From Melieria omissa (lineage: Eukaryota > Arthropoda > Insecta > Diptera > Ulidiidae): 64,000 nucleotides of DNA. The notes under the pieces were generated by a model. That model saw only the letters and a list, made by a program, of their open reading frames with translations. It ran no database searches and was not told where the DNA came from. The position numbers and the translations under genes are program-made. Shown here piece by piece: positions 11,573 through 25,100 of the stretch (the first letter of the stretch is position 1; each line of letters opens with the position of its first letter). The DNA is taken from the NCBI GenBank assembly GCA_963971225.1, contig OZ020267.1, positions 151,023,920 to 151,087,919 of the forward strand. The letters are read 5' to 3'.

Positions 11573-12964
11573 TATATGAAAATAAAATAAATAAAAAATA
11601 TAAAAAATAAATAGACAAAAATATCTATAAAAATAATATAAAGCTAAAAAAAAATTGAAACACTTATAGGAAAATAGAAGATGGATACAGTCAAGATAAA
11701 CAATACTATTTTCCTCTTAAAAGGAAAAATACTCACATTTTTGTTCCAGAACTGTTAGCATTAAATTAATTTTTGATATTTGAAATCAAATCAAAACAAA
11801 AAAAAAATGTCAATGAGAAAACTAGGAATTTTTGTAAAACCCGCTTAAAGTTTTATTTGATCATCTGAGAAATGTTGAAAGAGACAATTCCAAGATGCCC
11901 AGTCAATCAAACAGCTTTGAACGAGGAAATGCAAATACTTAAAATGTGAGTTCACTAACTAAAATTTGTTCTCAAATATTGGCAGAAAATCTGTATCGAA
12001 TAAAGAAAAAATATTAAATTAAGTACACGTAAAAGATAATAAATGACAATAAATTAAATTCTCTTTAATAGAAACAATCAAGAGGTTTTCAAAAATGTTT
12101 CAATAGTTTAATTCAAAATAAAAAATTTTATTAATTGTAATTTTATTGTTGCTGTTTTAATTTTTTCCCGAGTGTAACTATTGGCCTATATTTAGCTGAA
12201 TATTTGTATTTGTAACCAGAAATTCCTCAAAATGTTTCATCGGTTGACTTTGAGACGGCGCTAAGGTACATTTGGTGGTATTTGACTTTCTAATCTCGAG
12301 CGTGCACAGTAGCAAGTTTGTTTTTTATGGCCTTGTCTCATTGCGCTACCGTATTTACCGCCAGCTAATACGTACAAAGCAATGCAACCAGCCTCCACGA
12401 CACTACGTACGTGGCTATTGTCATATAGGAAGCTTCCTGCTATTGTAGAATGGTTTCACTTTTTCTATTTATCAAAGATCTGGGCAAATATTTTCTCAGC
12501 AATTATTGGCGCAGAGATTAGGCATTTAGATATAGAAGAAGAGAAAAGAAGGGGAATGAAGATGGAAGTAAACAGTTGAATAGAACAGGTGGGTGAAGAT
12601 TAAACTGAAGAATGCTTCCAAACGAAAGAAAAGAGAAGCAATAAAAAGCAGCACAAGTTGTTGTCAGTTATGCGCTTTTCTTAAACCAGTTATTAACGAT
12701 TCAGAATTATTATGAATAAATATTTGATCTATGAATAAATTAAATAAATTGATTTATGAATAAACATTTGATTACACATGTTACATTTGCATATGAAGTT
12801 AATTTATAGAACCAACTAATCAATTATAGAAAAATGACAATGCTTTATTTCCATACTAACGTGACAGTATTGCACTGGTTCATTGCTAAATGATGCGATG
12901 AATTTTTGTAATACTGATGTTTGCCATTACTTTAACCCAACAGTAACTCTCTGCAATTCCGCAG

Positions 12965-13101
12965 TTCCAGACCGGGTCGACCACCGAAACGTGGTCCTGT
13001 CGGTTTATCGTTGCCGCCGACACATTTATCGCAGCATCCGCAGTTGAAAAAGCATCGTCTGGATAACGGTGACTATGCATACGAGAATGGCCATATTGGT
13101 G
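12965..13101 (+). CDS. dac: dac exon (first in window), downstream of Dachbox-N
   Basis: This short exon follows an acceptor ending in CCGCAG and ends at a GTGAGT donor. Its frame (one base, 45 codons, one base) reads SRPGRPPKRGPVGL, then a His/Pro/Gln stretch, then KKHRLDNGDYAYENGHIG. The SRPGRPPKR stretch is the family segment just after Dachbox-N in Dach proteins. The trailing G joins the AT of the next exon to make Asp in ...GHIG-D-MNRLDKSPLLANGYN. The exon is too short to stand out as an ORF, because its frame has no ATG. Confidence 0.9.
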
Positions 13102-16100
13102 GTGAGTACTAACCATATTAGCAGTTAGCAGTAATAAGTTTACCGAAAAATATCACAAATTGGGGCATAAAATAAGTTGAAAATGTTAGTTCTGAATACA
13201 AAATTTGCGAATAAAATTGATTAATTTTTGATTAATTTTTTTTAATGAATACACAATAAGTGAAACTTTCTTTGACGAATAATTTTGTGGTTGAGAAGAT
13301 AACGCATTCAAAACCCAATATCGACTCTTACCGAAATTCCCAGGGCATACTTTTGCCGTCTTCGCTCACAAATCAATCAAAGCCAGAAATCAGAAATAAA
13401 TGCTTCGGGCGTTGAAACTGCACAAACAAAGCGAACACTTGCACTCAGCCGTATCGCATAGTCGCAGTGTACAATACGGGAAACAATAGCAATAACAACA
13501 ACAACAACAACGAAATCCATAAAAACCAATGCCACAGACATAAAATAATCCTGCAGAGCGAGCGAGGGCCAGCAACAGTGGCAGTAGCAGCGCAAGCGGG
13601 GTCGGCAAGAAGTGCGCGCCGAGTGAAAGAAATCACTGTAATTCCGGAGAAACATAATTCATGCCTACCACGGCTCAGCTTCTCCAGCGAAAGGCCGCAG
13701 TCGTAGTCACAGTTGCAGTCGCAGCCGAAAACCGATGCAACGCAAAGCCCCGCCGCTCAAATCCGGCCACGACCAGAGATACAATTGCAACCGAAATGAA
13801 ATGAAATCATTTTAAGCCTCGCAGAAATGGTCGTGCAGTTGGAATTGCAGTTGTCTGGCCGCGCCATGGCGATCGCTGCGCATGCGCACATTTGATTTGT
13901 GATTTCGATTCGCAATCATAAAAACGAACTGGCGCTCTCGCTCGTTCGCCCCGCGTCGCGTCGCGCACCTTGAGGAAGTCTTAAGATAAACGGCTATTTG
14001 GGGAATTGACCACCGCAATCCGCTTAACTTTGCTTTGCTTCAATGTAGCGGCGGATGTACACAAACACACACACACACATACATAAACAATCACATAAAA
14101 GCCATTATGCGATGGTTCGGCGAACTTGTACAATTGCGCCATTTGGCTAACCTGCGTACGAGTTTGTGTTTGTGTGTGTTTGACTGCTATTGAAATGTAT
14201 TTACGATTCTCTATCGTTGTTGTTGTTGTTGCGTATATCTCATGGATTGGCAATTGTCTGCACTCGGTCTGCAATTACGCGCTTTTCGCATTTGATTTGC
14301 TGTTGTGTGCGCATTGAAATCATAATTTCTGCAAAACAATTTACAACAACAACCACACAAAAAAATCTCACAAATAAAAAACATGATTTCTTGCATTGAT
14401 TTCCATTGTGTGTGTCGTTCTTTTATGCGGTGCGCTTCAATTTTACGCTGCACAATACAATTATTACTTAAAAGTATTTCAAAGCGCTCTTTGTTGTTGT
14501 TGCCACAATTTCATTTCAGCGCCGCACAATGGGGTAAACATGTCGAAAACCCGCGCATTACGGCTAATCTTAAAGTTACGGGCCTAACTTTTTTTTTTTA
14601 TTTTTCGTAATCTGCATGCATGTAGCAGTCAGAAAATGCTTTTTGCATGTAAATTGGACCGAAACTGTCTGCTGTATAGCCGTTCAAAGTTGGGTGTTTT
14701 TATACTCAATATCATTTTGTCGATGCAACTATTTTGATGGTGATGCTGAAATGTCAATTAAATCGTTATTTTTAAATATAATCAAATAATTTTTGGTACA
14801 TATAATAAGCATATTCCTACATTTAATTTGACATATAATTCTTTTCCATGGCACATTTTCTTGTAAAGATATAAGTTCTCAAAGTTTGGGCAAAAACAAC
14901 GATTTTATTAGGAAAATGTCCTACTTTCGTGGTGTATAACTTTTATGGATAATAATGGATAATCGAAAATCTTTAGGGAAGGTAAGTAGGAACCTTCATA
15001 AAAAAAATGATACCCAACTTGTCTGCGGAAAGCTGCGGAATGGTTAGATTTTTGGACTTGTATTCACTTCTCTTAGTAAGAAAAGAAATATATATAAACT
15101 GAAAACTTTTTAACGCGCGTATGGGTCGGTACGTTTATAACACTTGGTGCATATATATAGTATTAAAAAAAATAAATAAAGTAAAAATATATGTGATTTA
15201 TCACCTGAATTAATAAATATGCTAAAAAAAATATTTTGTATCAATTTTTTCGGCGGGTACGCAGGATGATTCTTGAAAAAGGCAATATATTTCAATAAAA
15301 CTTTGTGTGGAATTTACGAGTGACCTAACTAAACTCTGACGTAAAAATGGGAATGGAGCGCCCACTTTTAAGTAGGGTTGCCATATAAGCATACTTGGTT
15401 AAATTGGGAAAATGTATTATATTTATATACTTACCAACGTCATCTGCCCTTTTGTGATTATTTATAACGGTAAGTGGGCATGGTACTCCCTATTAACCCG
15501 TTATGAGCCGTATCAACCCGTATCAAATGGTTTTTGCTTAAATACGAATTACCCTACATGTATGTGTTTTATGTGGGTGTTTTATGAAAGGAGGAAAAAA
15601 TGGGGGCGTGGCTACAATCTAGAGTATTTATAAGTCAGTTTGGGTCGATTTAAATACTTTAACTTTGGTTTTCTTTTTTACTAATGAAGATTTTAAAAGT
15701 GCCTAATTGCCGACTGTAGGGTGCCGGTGCACGGTACAGTAAATCAAATAAAATTATGGTGAACAAATCTCTGAAGAGTCCTGAAGGAGATGTCCAAATT
15801 TGAGGTATTTATCTTTAACCGTATAGATACTACAGCATAAAATAGGCAATGCGCGGGTTTTTGGCATGTTTACCCCATTGTGCGCCGTTGTGATGCCCAT
15901 TTGATTTTGTTGTTTTTAATTGATTTTTCTACTTGTTGTATTTCGATTCATTCAACATTCAACATTTTTTTTCTCTTAACAATTTCAATTTTTCTGACAT
16001 CTGACACGCCCCCTTCCACTATTTGCGCCTCGACGTAAATGCGTTCATGATTTGTCGAAAATCGCCGCTTGCCGGGTTTGTGCGATTCGATCCGTTTCAA

Positions 16101-19100
16101 TTCGATTTGAATCGGCGAGTCTTTCGGTAGGCGAACGATTTCTTTGGAAGTCGAAACACTGCATTCGCCAAATTCTGCTGTGTCACGTTTTAAAATGCTT
16201 TTTTGATGTTCGTAATGGATGCCGCGCTGAGGCCTAACGACGGCGCAGCGAGTGAGTGAGTGAGTTATGGGCGTTGATTTTTTGGTGATGTGCGTTTTTC
16301 CGTAGCCACGGCGCCCAGCTACGTATATCACATCATTAGCAGCAAATATGATAAAAATTTGTATATAATTTTCAACATTTACACACGAACAACTCTTAAT
16401 TCAATTCCACTCACTGCAGTTTGATTTAACTTATTTCGTATTCGAATGGAATTGAATCTTTGTAAGAGTGAGAAGGGGGGGAAGAATAAAGAAGGTTTTT
16501 TTTTATACTACAGTAGCAACATTAACAAAATTTTGTAAATAGTTTAAAGAAATTTCTGTTGTGATGTTGAAATAATTGGCAGATTTGTTAAACTTAGGGA
16601 GATACTCTCATACTTGCGCGAGCATCGTGTTGGTTCTATATGGATGGATAGAGTAACGGAGCGAGACGGGATAGAGAAATGGAGGAGCAAATGTCAGGAA
16701 AAATAGTGCGTTGAGACTGAGACATTTAGTTCTTAGTTAGTGCTTAATTTTTTTTTCGCAATTTTTCATCTTGTAGGCATTTGCTTTTTTCTCTTAGAAC
16801 GAACTCACTTCCGCTTTGTATCAAAAAGTCCGCAAAATGCAAAAATTTAACGTGTTCCTTCTTCGAGATCAAACTCTGGTCTCTTGTTTTTCACTTAATT
16901 AATTTTATATTGTTAAAATATGTGCAGGGAGTTTATTTCATAACCTTGCGGTGAGACTGGGAACCTTACATTCAGTCCTTAGTTCTTACATTTTCATCTT
17001 TTAGAAGCTATACAGTCTTTTCTCACAAAACGAATCAATTGCGTATTGCGTACAGAAGTCTGCGGAACGCAAAAATGTTCATGTTGTTCTAATAATAATA
17101 CTCTGCGTGAAATTTGCCCTCAAAAATTGCAACAAGCGGGGGACCTACTGAGCGAATTTTCTATAGTTATAGGCTACAATTTGGTACCAACCTTATTGTA
17201 CCTTAGTAATGGATTTTTTCGGGGAAAAAATCAGTTAAAAAAAATTTTTTTTAAAACATGTTATAAAAAGAAAGATGAAAAATACCTTTCGTTTGATACC
17301 CATATCGTGTTAATCAGTTGGAGATTAGTTGAGTTTTTTTTTGATAAAAACTTTAAACTATGAGCATTTCGCAGGCAAACTTTTTTGTTTGTTAGATGCA
17401 GGAGCCAACCCACTATATAAAACCATACTCATTTATTTTTTTTCACGAGTGTTCGCTACACAGTTTTTATGCCTCGACGAAAGTGGGGTTTTTAGGACAT
17501 TTTTGTTGAAAACACGGTTTAAATGTATTTTTTTTGTGTTGGTATCTTAAGCAAATTTGTTGGTCATTAAAATATCTACAAACTTGCCGAAGACAGTAAA
17601 GCGATATTCAGAATGATTTAGGACCAATTAGCATTTAAACGTTCGAAGACTTAAGCGACGAACTCGACTGGAATGAGCAAAATTCAAAGTCGGATTTATC
17701 TTAAACTAGAGCCAATCCAGCCAAACGCCTGGTGGTTCTCAACTCAGTATACCTATAGAAAAGTGGCTCAGTAGGTCCCCCGCTTGTTGCAATTTTCGAC
17801 TTGCAAAGTGTAATTAATTGACTGGCGCGTCAGCCCGATTACGATACTAAGGCCTAGCTACACTTCATGTTGTTCTGCCAAAGCAAAAATCAAGTCAGAG
17901 AGAATTTGTCATTAGTTTGAAAGTTAAGGTAACACTGGCTGATCAAAATACTCCCGATTCATTTCAGTCTAAACGATACCAGTTGGAGTTCTCGAATCTT
18001 GAGTTAGTAAAGTAATGATCTGTGAGGTTGGAAGTGCCTTTAGTGACTAATTCCGAGACAAAGAATCAGTTTTTTAGGTGGTTAGTAATTAATTTGCTTT
18101 GCTTCATTAATTTTTTCGTAGTAAATAGTTATTTTGTTTCTAACTTAAAAATAAAACTCCCTTCACTGTGGGTTTAATGTCATACGAGTATAATTGAAAA
18201 ATTATTTCCAAAAAATTTTAAAAATGTTGCATATGGAATAACTATACAAAAAAGGGATGAAAAATTATTGTACCTTGAATTTGCATGCTGGGTTTAGAAA
18301 ATTATAATAAATTATATGTGTTAAAGATTTGTAGCCCCTTTGCAATCATGTAATTTTTAGGACCCTTGAAATGAGTCTAATACAGATAAAAAGTAAAAGT
18401 AAAGTGTCTCAGTCTCAGTGCTGAGTTGTTATTATTATTTTTGTTTTATTATATAAGATCGAAGCGTGCGTGACTTAAAGTATATCCGTAAGTCCAGCCA
18501 GTGTCTTAGTCTCAGTGCGGAATTGTTATTGTAATTGTTGTTTTATCAATTGCGGGCGTGACTTTAAGTATATCTGTAAGTCCAGCCTTCGAGAGCGATT
18601 TTAGTCTTGTTCCCATCCCATTCGAAATCTATTATTAGGCAGTGCCCAGGATGTCAGAATAGTATATAATTGATTAGGGTAAACTGCACTGAGACCAGGA
18701 TTGACTATTGTGCCCCCTTCAAATGTTAGAGTACATCCCCTAGACCTACCGCCCTAATGAAACCTAGTAACTCGCGGAGGTCTAGGTGTTTAACGTCCTC
18801 TTCTGCAAGCCAAAACTGGCCCAGTTAACGCAACCTGCTGCGACAAGCCGTATTACAGTGCATTATGATGTGTTCGGGAGTCTCCTCTGCTGTTTCGTCT
18901 ACAGACGCTTACCTGTTCTATCCCGATTGTATGCATGTGTTTCCTCAATCTGTAATGCCCAGTTAGAAGACCTGTGACCTGTCCCAGCTGGTTTCCCCTT
19001 AGTTTGAGGCATTCTTCACTCAATTTGGGGTTATAATCTTTGATGCATTCAATGCCTCAATGCATTCCAGCACTAATCCTGAGGTTATCTCATATGAAAT

Positions 19101-22100
19101 TAGTGCTTTGATGGCTGCTTGGCTGTCGGAGCAGATGACAATATCTTCGCCTCTGTACGCACGTTCGAGGTTGACTTGCACGCAGAGCCTGCATAGAGTT
19201 CAGCCTGGAATATTCTGGGTGTTTTCCCCATTGGCTCATAGTCCAGGCGAGGTCCAAACACCCCCGCCACGGTTCCCTCGTGCGTTTTTGAGCCGTCTGT
19301 AAACCACTTAATTGTGTATGGTTTAAAATGTTTCTGGTGGTCTTCCCAGGCCCAGTCTGCTTTATTGCTCATATAAACTTCGAAGTGTTTTTCGTAGTTA
19401 TATGTTCTTGTTATTGTATCCATCGGATACAAAACCTAAGGGTTACTAGTGGAAAGCACATCTAAGTCTCTAAGCCTAAGGATGAGATCCTCCCCTTTAC
19501 TGATTCTGGCCAATCCAAGTGCCCAAGATGTTACTTCCGACCGTGTAGTAAAGTCCTGACAGTAACAGAAAATTGTTTTCGTTTAAGAACAAAAATTACA
19601 AAAATTGCAAAGGATTTCAAAGACACACGGGTACAGTCCGTCTCTACCGCTTTATTCTGCAAGTTCAAGTAACTCTGTGGTCTATCTAGAAATATAACTC
19701 AAAGTTAAAAAAAATTATCTATTTGTAGCAAATTTTTCAATCTGTTTGTTTTTGCATTAAAACTGTTTGCATATACTGTTAATCAATCAATAGCTCACAG
19801 CAATTTCAGCGCAATTCACACTCCAATTTGACGGCAAATTAAAATCAAATTACTTAAAGTTCAAATGACAATTAAAACGCCAGCGTATCAAATGCAATTT
19901 TGCAACTGCATTTGACATTAATCGTGCATGCTCATGCGGCATTGTGCGCAATTGTGACATTTCGTTACAGTTGTTGCAATGCCTGTATGCACAATAACAC
20001 ACACATACACACACACAAATTGATATGCGACAATGTGTGTTGCTTGGCTGTCGACATTACAGAAATGTGACAATTTAACAAAATTGCAATTTAAACCAAC
20101 AAAATATGGATTTTTTCTAATAACACTCACTTTGCATTAATGCAATGAATGCAACACACACACATACACACATGCAACACACACACACAACGACGCACGT
20201 GCGCAGCGAGACACACCTGTGAGCACAGTTTGAATAGAGTTTAGTTTGGCTGGACGTTTGGCCGGCTGGTTGAATGGCTGACTGGCTGGTTGGCTGCGAC
20301 AGACGCGCAGTCAGCTGCGCGTTCAGACTAAAGTTTAGACTACGCGGCCAGACTGTGTTATTTGCGTACACAGGTGGGCTTTTATTATCACAGACTCGAG
20401 TGTGCAATTTGTTGTTGCGGTTGCTGCTATGCCGGCTGTTTTTCTATTCTGCACTCGGGCGCTTTTTACACCGACCGACTGTTGGACGTTGTTGTATGTA
20501 GATACAAGTCGATGTGTTTGTGTGTGTGTGTGTGCGCGAGCCGGCATTAGGCTATGTTATTATTTTGTATTCTTTCAATGCACTCATACACAGATACATA
20601 CAAAGGAGTCGGCTTGTGTTTGCTTACAGGTGAGGCACACTAATAGCTGAAATATGGTGGCGAACGCCTGCCGTCTGCTGCTATTACGTTATTTCCATGG
20701 GGTATAAATTAAGTAGCCATTTCATTTGAACGGTAGCCTCGGCTGCAGCTGTGGTGGTTATCTGCTTCTTGAAATGTTTACAAAACAGTCTGCCAAGTGT
20801 GCAGTAAAATACATAAATCGAAATGTTTAAATTTGTTGATCGATACTTGAAAAAACTGCCCAGCAACCATTTGATGTGACAACTTGTCTTTTGTTTTGGT
20901 TATTGTCGCAGATATGAATCGCTTAGACAAGTCGCCGCTTCTCGCCAACGGCTACAATCCCCCGCCCATCAACCACATGGCTTTCATGCAGATGAATCAT
21001 CATCCCGGCACGGCGCTGATGTCGCCCGGCATGCCGCCGCACGGCCTGCACGCGCGGCCCGACAGCCAAATGCTGAAGGCGGCCGCGCAGAGCGGCATGT
21101 CTGCGGCCAACATGGATGCGCTGGCGCGTTCCGGCATCTGGGAGAATTGTCGCGCTGCCTACGAGGACATCGTCAAACACCTGGAGCGGTATGTTGCCGC
21201 ACAACAACAACAACCAGCCGCAATCAATCAGCCAACCAACACTTTGTTCTTGTCTTTGCAGACTGCGCGAGGAGCGCACCGACGAACGCCAGCAAATGAA
21301 CAGCGGCGGCGGCGGTGGTGGCGGTGGCAGCGAGCCGAAAATCCGCGATCTCAGCTCACGGAATTGTAAGTCGGCGCTGGCTGCGCATTGCTAGCGGCAA
21401 TGGGTAGGTGTGGCATTGTAGTTTTTCCCATTTTCGTCATAGGTTCGCCCAGTCGACAGAGTCCCGTGCTGAATCTGTCCAAATCCGGTGGCAACACCGA
21501 CCAGGGCAGCAATTGTGATGATCGCAGCGAACGCAGCGAGATGCACTCGCCTGCGCATTCGGTGCGCGACGGCAGCGTTGGCGGCGGCAGTCAGGGCGCC
21601 ATAGGCGTCGAAGACGACGATGAGGAGAATCTGAGCGATGACAATGCGTCCGAAGTTGACGAACGCATCGGCAAAGACGACGAAGGTGAGTGAACTTTGC
21701 GCTGTTTGTTGAGTGATGGGCTTAGCTGGGCAAAAATAAACAACACTGGGCAATTCTCAAGAGTCAGTTGTCTTCTGTCTCCTGCCGCCCTGCCGCTTGC
21801 TGACGCATATCTTTTATCTTGTTTGTCCTCCACGCAGACTTGAGTGATACCGAACGTGATAATCTGTCGAGCGTGTCGCAGCGTCATCTGCAGCACCATT
21901 CCATGCATCATGCAGCGGGCGGCAGCAGCGGCGTCGGCCTCGTTGGCGAACGCGGCAGCGTCGGTGTTGGAGCGGGCGTGGTCGGTGGCAGCAGTGCCGC
22001 CGGCAGCGGCCTCAACGAACGCGATGTCGGCTCGCATCCCGGTCTGCAGCAGTCGCCGGTGCCGTCGCACAGTGCCGTCGCCGTTGCGGCGCTCCAACAG

Positions 22101-25100
22101 CATCAACGCGCACTCAACTACTCGACGCTTGCTGCGGCCGCTGCTGTGGCCAACGGTGGCGGCCCCAATGCGGTGGTGTCCGGCGCCAGTGCGGCGCTGG
22201 CAAACGGTCCCGCTGCCGGTGTTGCGCTCACACCCAGCGAAGCGCTGCTTGCTGCCAACGATGCCACGGCAGCGGCGGCGCTGGCGGGTGGCCTAGCGCT
22301 AGGGCCGCTGGCTCTGGAGTCACACGGTGGGGCGCCCTCGTCCACGGAGACGCTGCTGCGCAACATTCAAAGCCTGCTCAAGGTAGCGGCGGACAATGCG
22401 CGACAGCAGGAGCGTCAAATCAGCTACGAGAAAGGTGAGTGTTTGTACACAAATATGCAAATAGCTCAGGAGCACCGGTCTTTTGCTTTGATATGCAGAT
22501 TAGCACTGAAGCCAACCTTGTTTTGCATCGTGTTTCTTTGATGTCCGCGTTTGCCAATAAATTTCTAATCGAACTTTCTCCACAATTTTTCGTCCCTCTC
22601 TCTCTTTGCATGCCTTCTTCGTTGTGATGCAGCTGAGCTCAAAATGGACGTGTTGCGCGAGCGCGAAGTCAAAGATTCATTAGAGCGACAATTAGTTGAC
22701 GAGCGGAAATTAAGAGGTAAGTTACGATTACTTAGTCATTGTTGTTGCTGTTGTTAGTTGTTTGTTGGTCGATTGGTTGGTTGGTTGGTTGGTTGTGTGG
22801 TTGGTAGTGCACCCCATGTCGCCTCTGACATGGGGTGAAGATCGACTCGTAGACAACACTTTGTTGCACCTAATTTGCATTTATGTTAATTGGCGGTTAA
22901 AAGGGGTCGCCGCTGAGATTTAACGGCTGTAGGAAGTGGAAGTCGTATTGATATGGAAGCGGAGACAAAGCGGTCCGCGTAGGAAGTGCTGTGGATGTTG
23001 GTTTAGTATAAAAATTGTATGAATGAGTCAGAAGAAAGACAAAAAAAAATCTTCAATGAGTTGTAAAGGTATTTAAAAGAGTACAAATGCAACTGAACAG
23101 TGAAATTAATGTTTATACTTGATAAATATTTTGAAAAGTGAGTAAATATTGCTTAAAAATATAAAAAGTTAAGTGTAATTTAAAGAGTGCACATTATTTA
23201 AAATTAAAATAATTAATTTAATACATGAAAGCGATAAGCCTTAGTTGTACAATTGACTTCCTGTAGGATCATTGATCAATTAGAGTCATTTGGCTCAAAC
23301 TAGATTACTAAATTTTTCTTAAGGCGGGTAAGGGTTTCAGCGTTAAAAAAACACTTTTTTATAATTTTTTTTTTTAAAGGTATGGATTGATCAAATTTAT
23401 TTAAACCTTTTGTACATTATTAAGCATCCTTTTAACAATATTCTGTAATTTTTTCATGCAAAAATATTACAAAACAAGCCGGTGACAGAGCTTGCCCCAG
23501 AAAGTCTTTGAAAAAATACAATTTGCGGTGTTCACTGTGTCTCGGTCGGAAATTATCTGAAATCAAAAACCATTAAAATCCTCTCCCCAACGTTCTCCGA
23601 TTATTTTTTTTCCTTTAAAAATTGTTGGTGGCCATCTAAAGTGTAAACTGCTATTTTCCACAAATATGCCGCCATTTTGTGAGTACGAAACCCCATTAAT
23701 GTAAAAAAAATTTGTTTACTAAACGTTGGGGGGAGGTATTTTATATGTAGAAAATGTGTACCAAGTTTCAAATGAATCGGTTTAGTAGTTTTTAAATGAC
23801 AGTGAACACGGACACGGAGGGGACTAACTATAGACCATAACTTCAAGAGTTTTGCTCCGATCGACTTAATTTTGAGAATATATTCTTGAGATGTTTAAAA
23901 ATTAGATAAGACAAAAAAAATCGATTTTTAGAAAGTGTAAACCCTTACCCCCTTAAATAACATTAAAAGCAAATTAGACCCTCTGGCATTTAGCTTGAGA
24001 CAAATTTAGTGTTATATTAATTTATTTTATTAATAAATTCCATAGTAAAATTTGTAGCCAAGATTTTTCAGCTTGAAAACATCTAACCCACACTAAACAA
24101 TAATACTTATTTAAGAAATCATGTGTATCGAAAAGACTGAACCTCAGAGCAAAATGCCACAGACGACCCTGAGCCGACTCTGAGCGCGAGTACAAATCAA
24201 CCAAACTCCATTCAAGTGGCCATAATGCGAAGCGACTCAAATGACGATGACACCTGATACGATTAGCACAGAAATACTGGCGAGCCAGAACGCAACGCAC
24301 TGCACAGAAACAGTTAACATGGAATGTCCTTTCAGTGTTGTTTTTCAACAGAAATCACAATTCGCATGAATTTAATATCATTTCATTATTTAGTTACACT
24401 TGGCTGACTAATAAAAGGTTGTATAAATGTGGCATTGTGATGGAGCCATTGTGATTGGCCATTATTGTCAGCAAAAGAGTGGATGATAGAATGTTATTTA
24501 TAGTGTAGATGTATGTAGAAGATTCACAATATTTGTGTTCAATAGGAATGGTTGATTAGGAATTTGAAGCCTCGAACTATTAACTTCTGATCCAACGAAG
24601 TAGCAATGAAAGCTGAAATTGAAAGTTAAACAATTCGGAGTGGAATTGGCCGTCAACTAGACCAGTAAGTGCAATTATTGTGGTTTCACAAATGAGGTGT
24701 AGGAGATCAGCGAAAAGCCTTGGTTATTTCATTCTAGGCTACCCATCATAGTCCATCTGGCCGATTTTTCCTAGGTCGACATGAATAACGCAGTTCTGGA
24801 TAGTATTAGATAGTAGTAAAGTTTTTTAGATGCACTTCTGGGGGTATTATAATGAGCCAAATTGGGGCAAGGCTTTCTACTTTGGAAATAACCAACATAT
24901 CAGAGATTTACACTTAGGGCCTAGATGGATGGATGGATCAATCTGAGGGGGAGCCGAGGAAATAACCTTATGAAGGTCATTACCTCAAGTACTTAGGCTT
25001 TATAGCCCATTGTACTTAAGGCTCAGGAGAAGGCTAATAGAGGAGATGGAAATGGGAAAAGAGAAGGTGGGTGGGAACGAAGGAAGAGTGTTCTCCTGTG

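Larger units (their letters stand above)
1..12964 (+). other. dac intron (partial), repeat-rich
   Basis: The dac exon at 12965 is internal and no upstream dac exon was found here, so this stretch is inferred to be intron. The long conserved Dachbox-N domain should be recognisable if present and it is not. Besides the elements listed separately, 1667-4050, 4695-6780 and 7520-9410 look unique. Their moderate G+C islands near 3640-3870, 5030-5400, 6050-6280 and 8290-9150 carry no coherent frame. 11575-12960 is A+T-rich with nothing recognised. Confidence 0.7.
13102..20911 (+). other. dac intron, 7.8 kb
   Basis: It is bounded by GTGAGT and GTCGCAG and preserves reading frame between the flanking exons. 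13370-14560 is a unique block with raised G+C and CA/TG tracts. 14600-17100 is A+T-rich. 19570-20890 is unique with several CA/TG microsatellites. A TIR element, a two-unit tandem duplication and a non-LTR fragment are listed separately. Confidence 0.85.

Noticed and set aside
20923..22366. Minus-strand and off-frame ORFs across the dac exons
   Set aside because: They are shadows of G+C-rich dac coding sequence. The spliced plus-strand frame explains the region.
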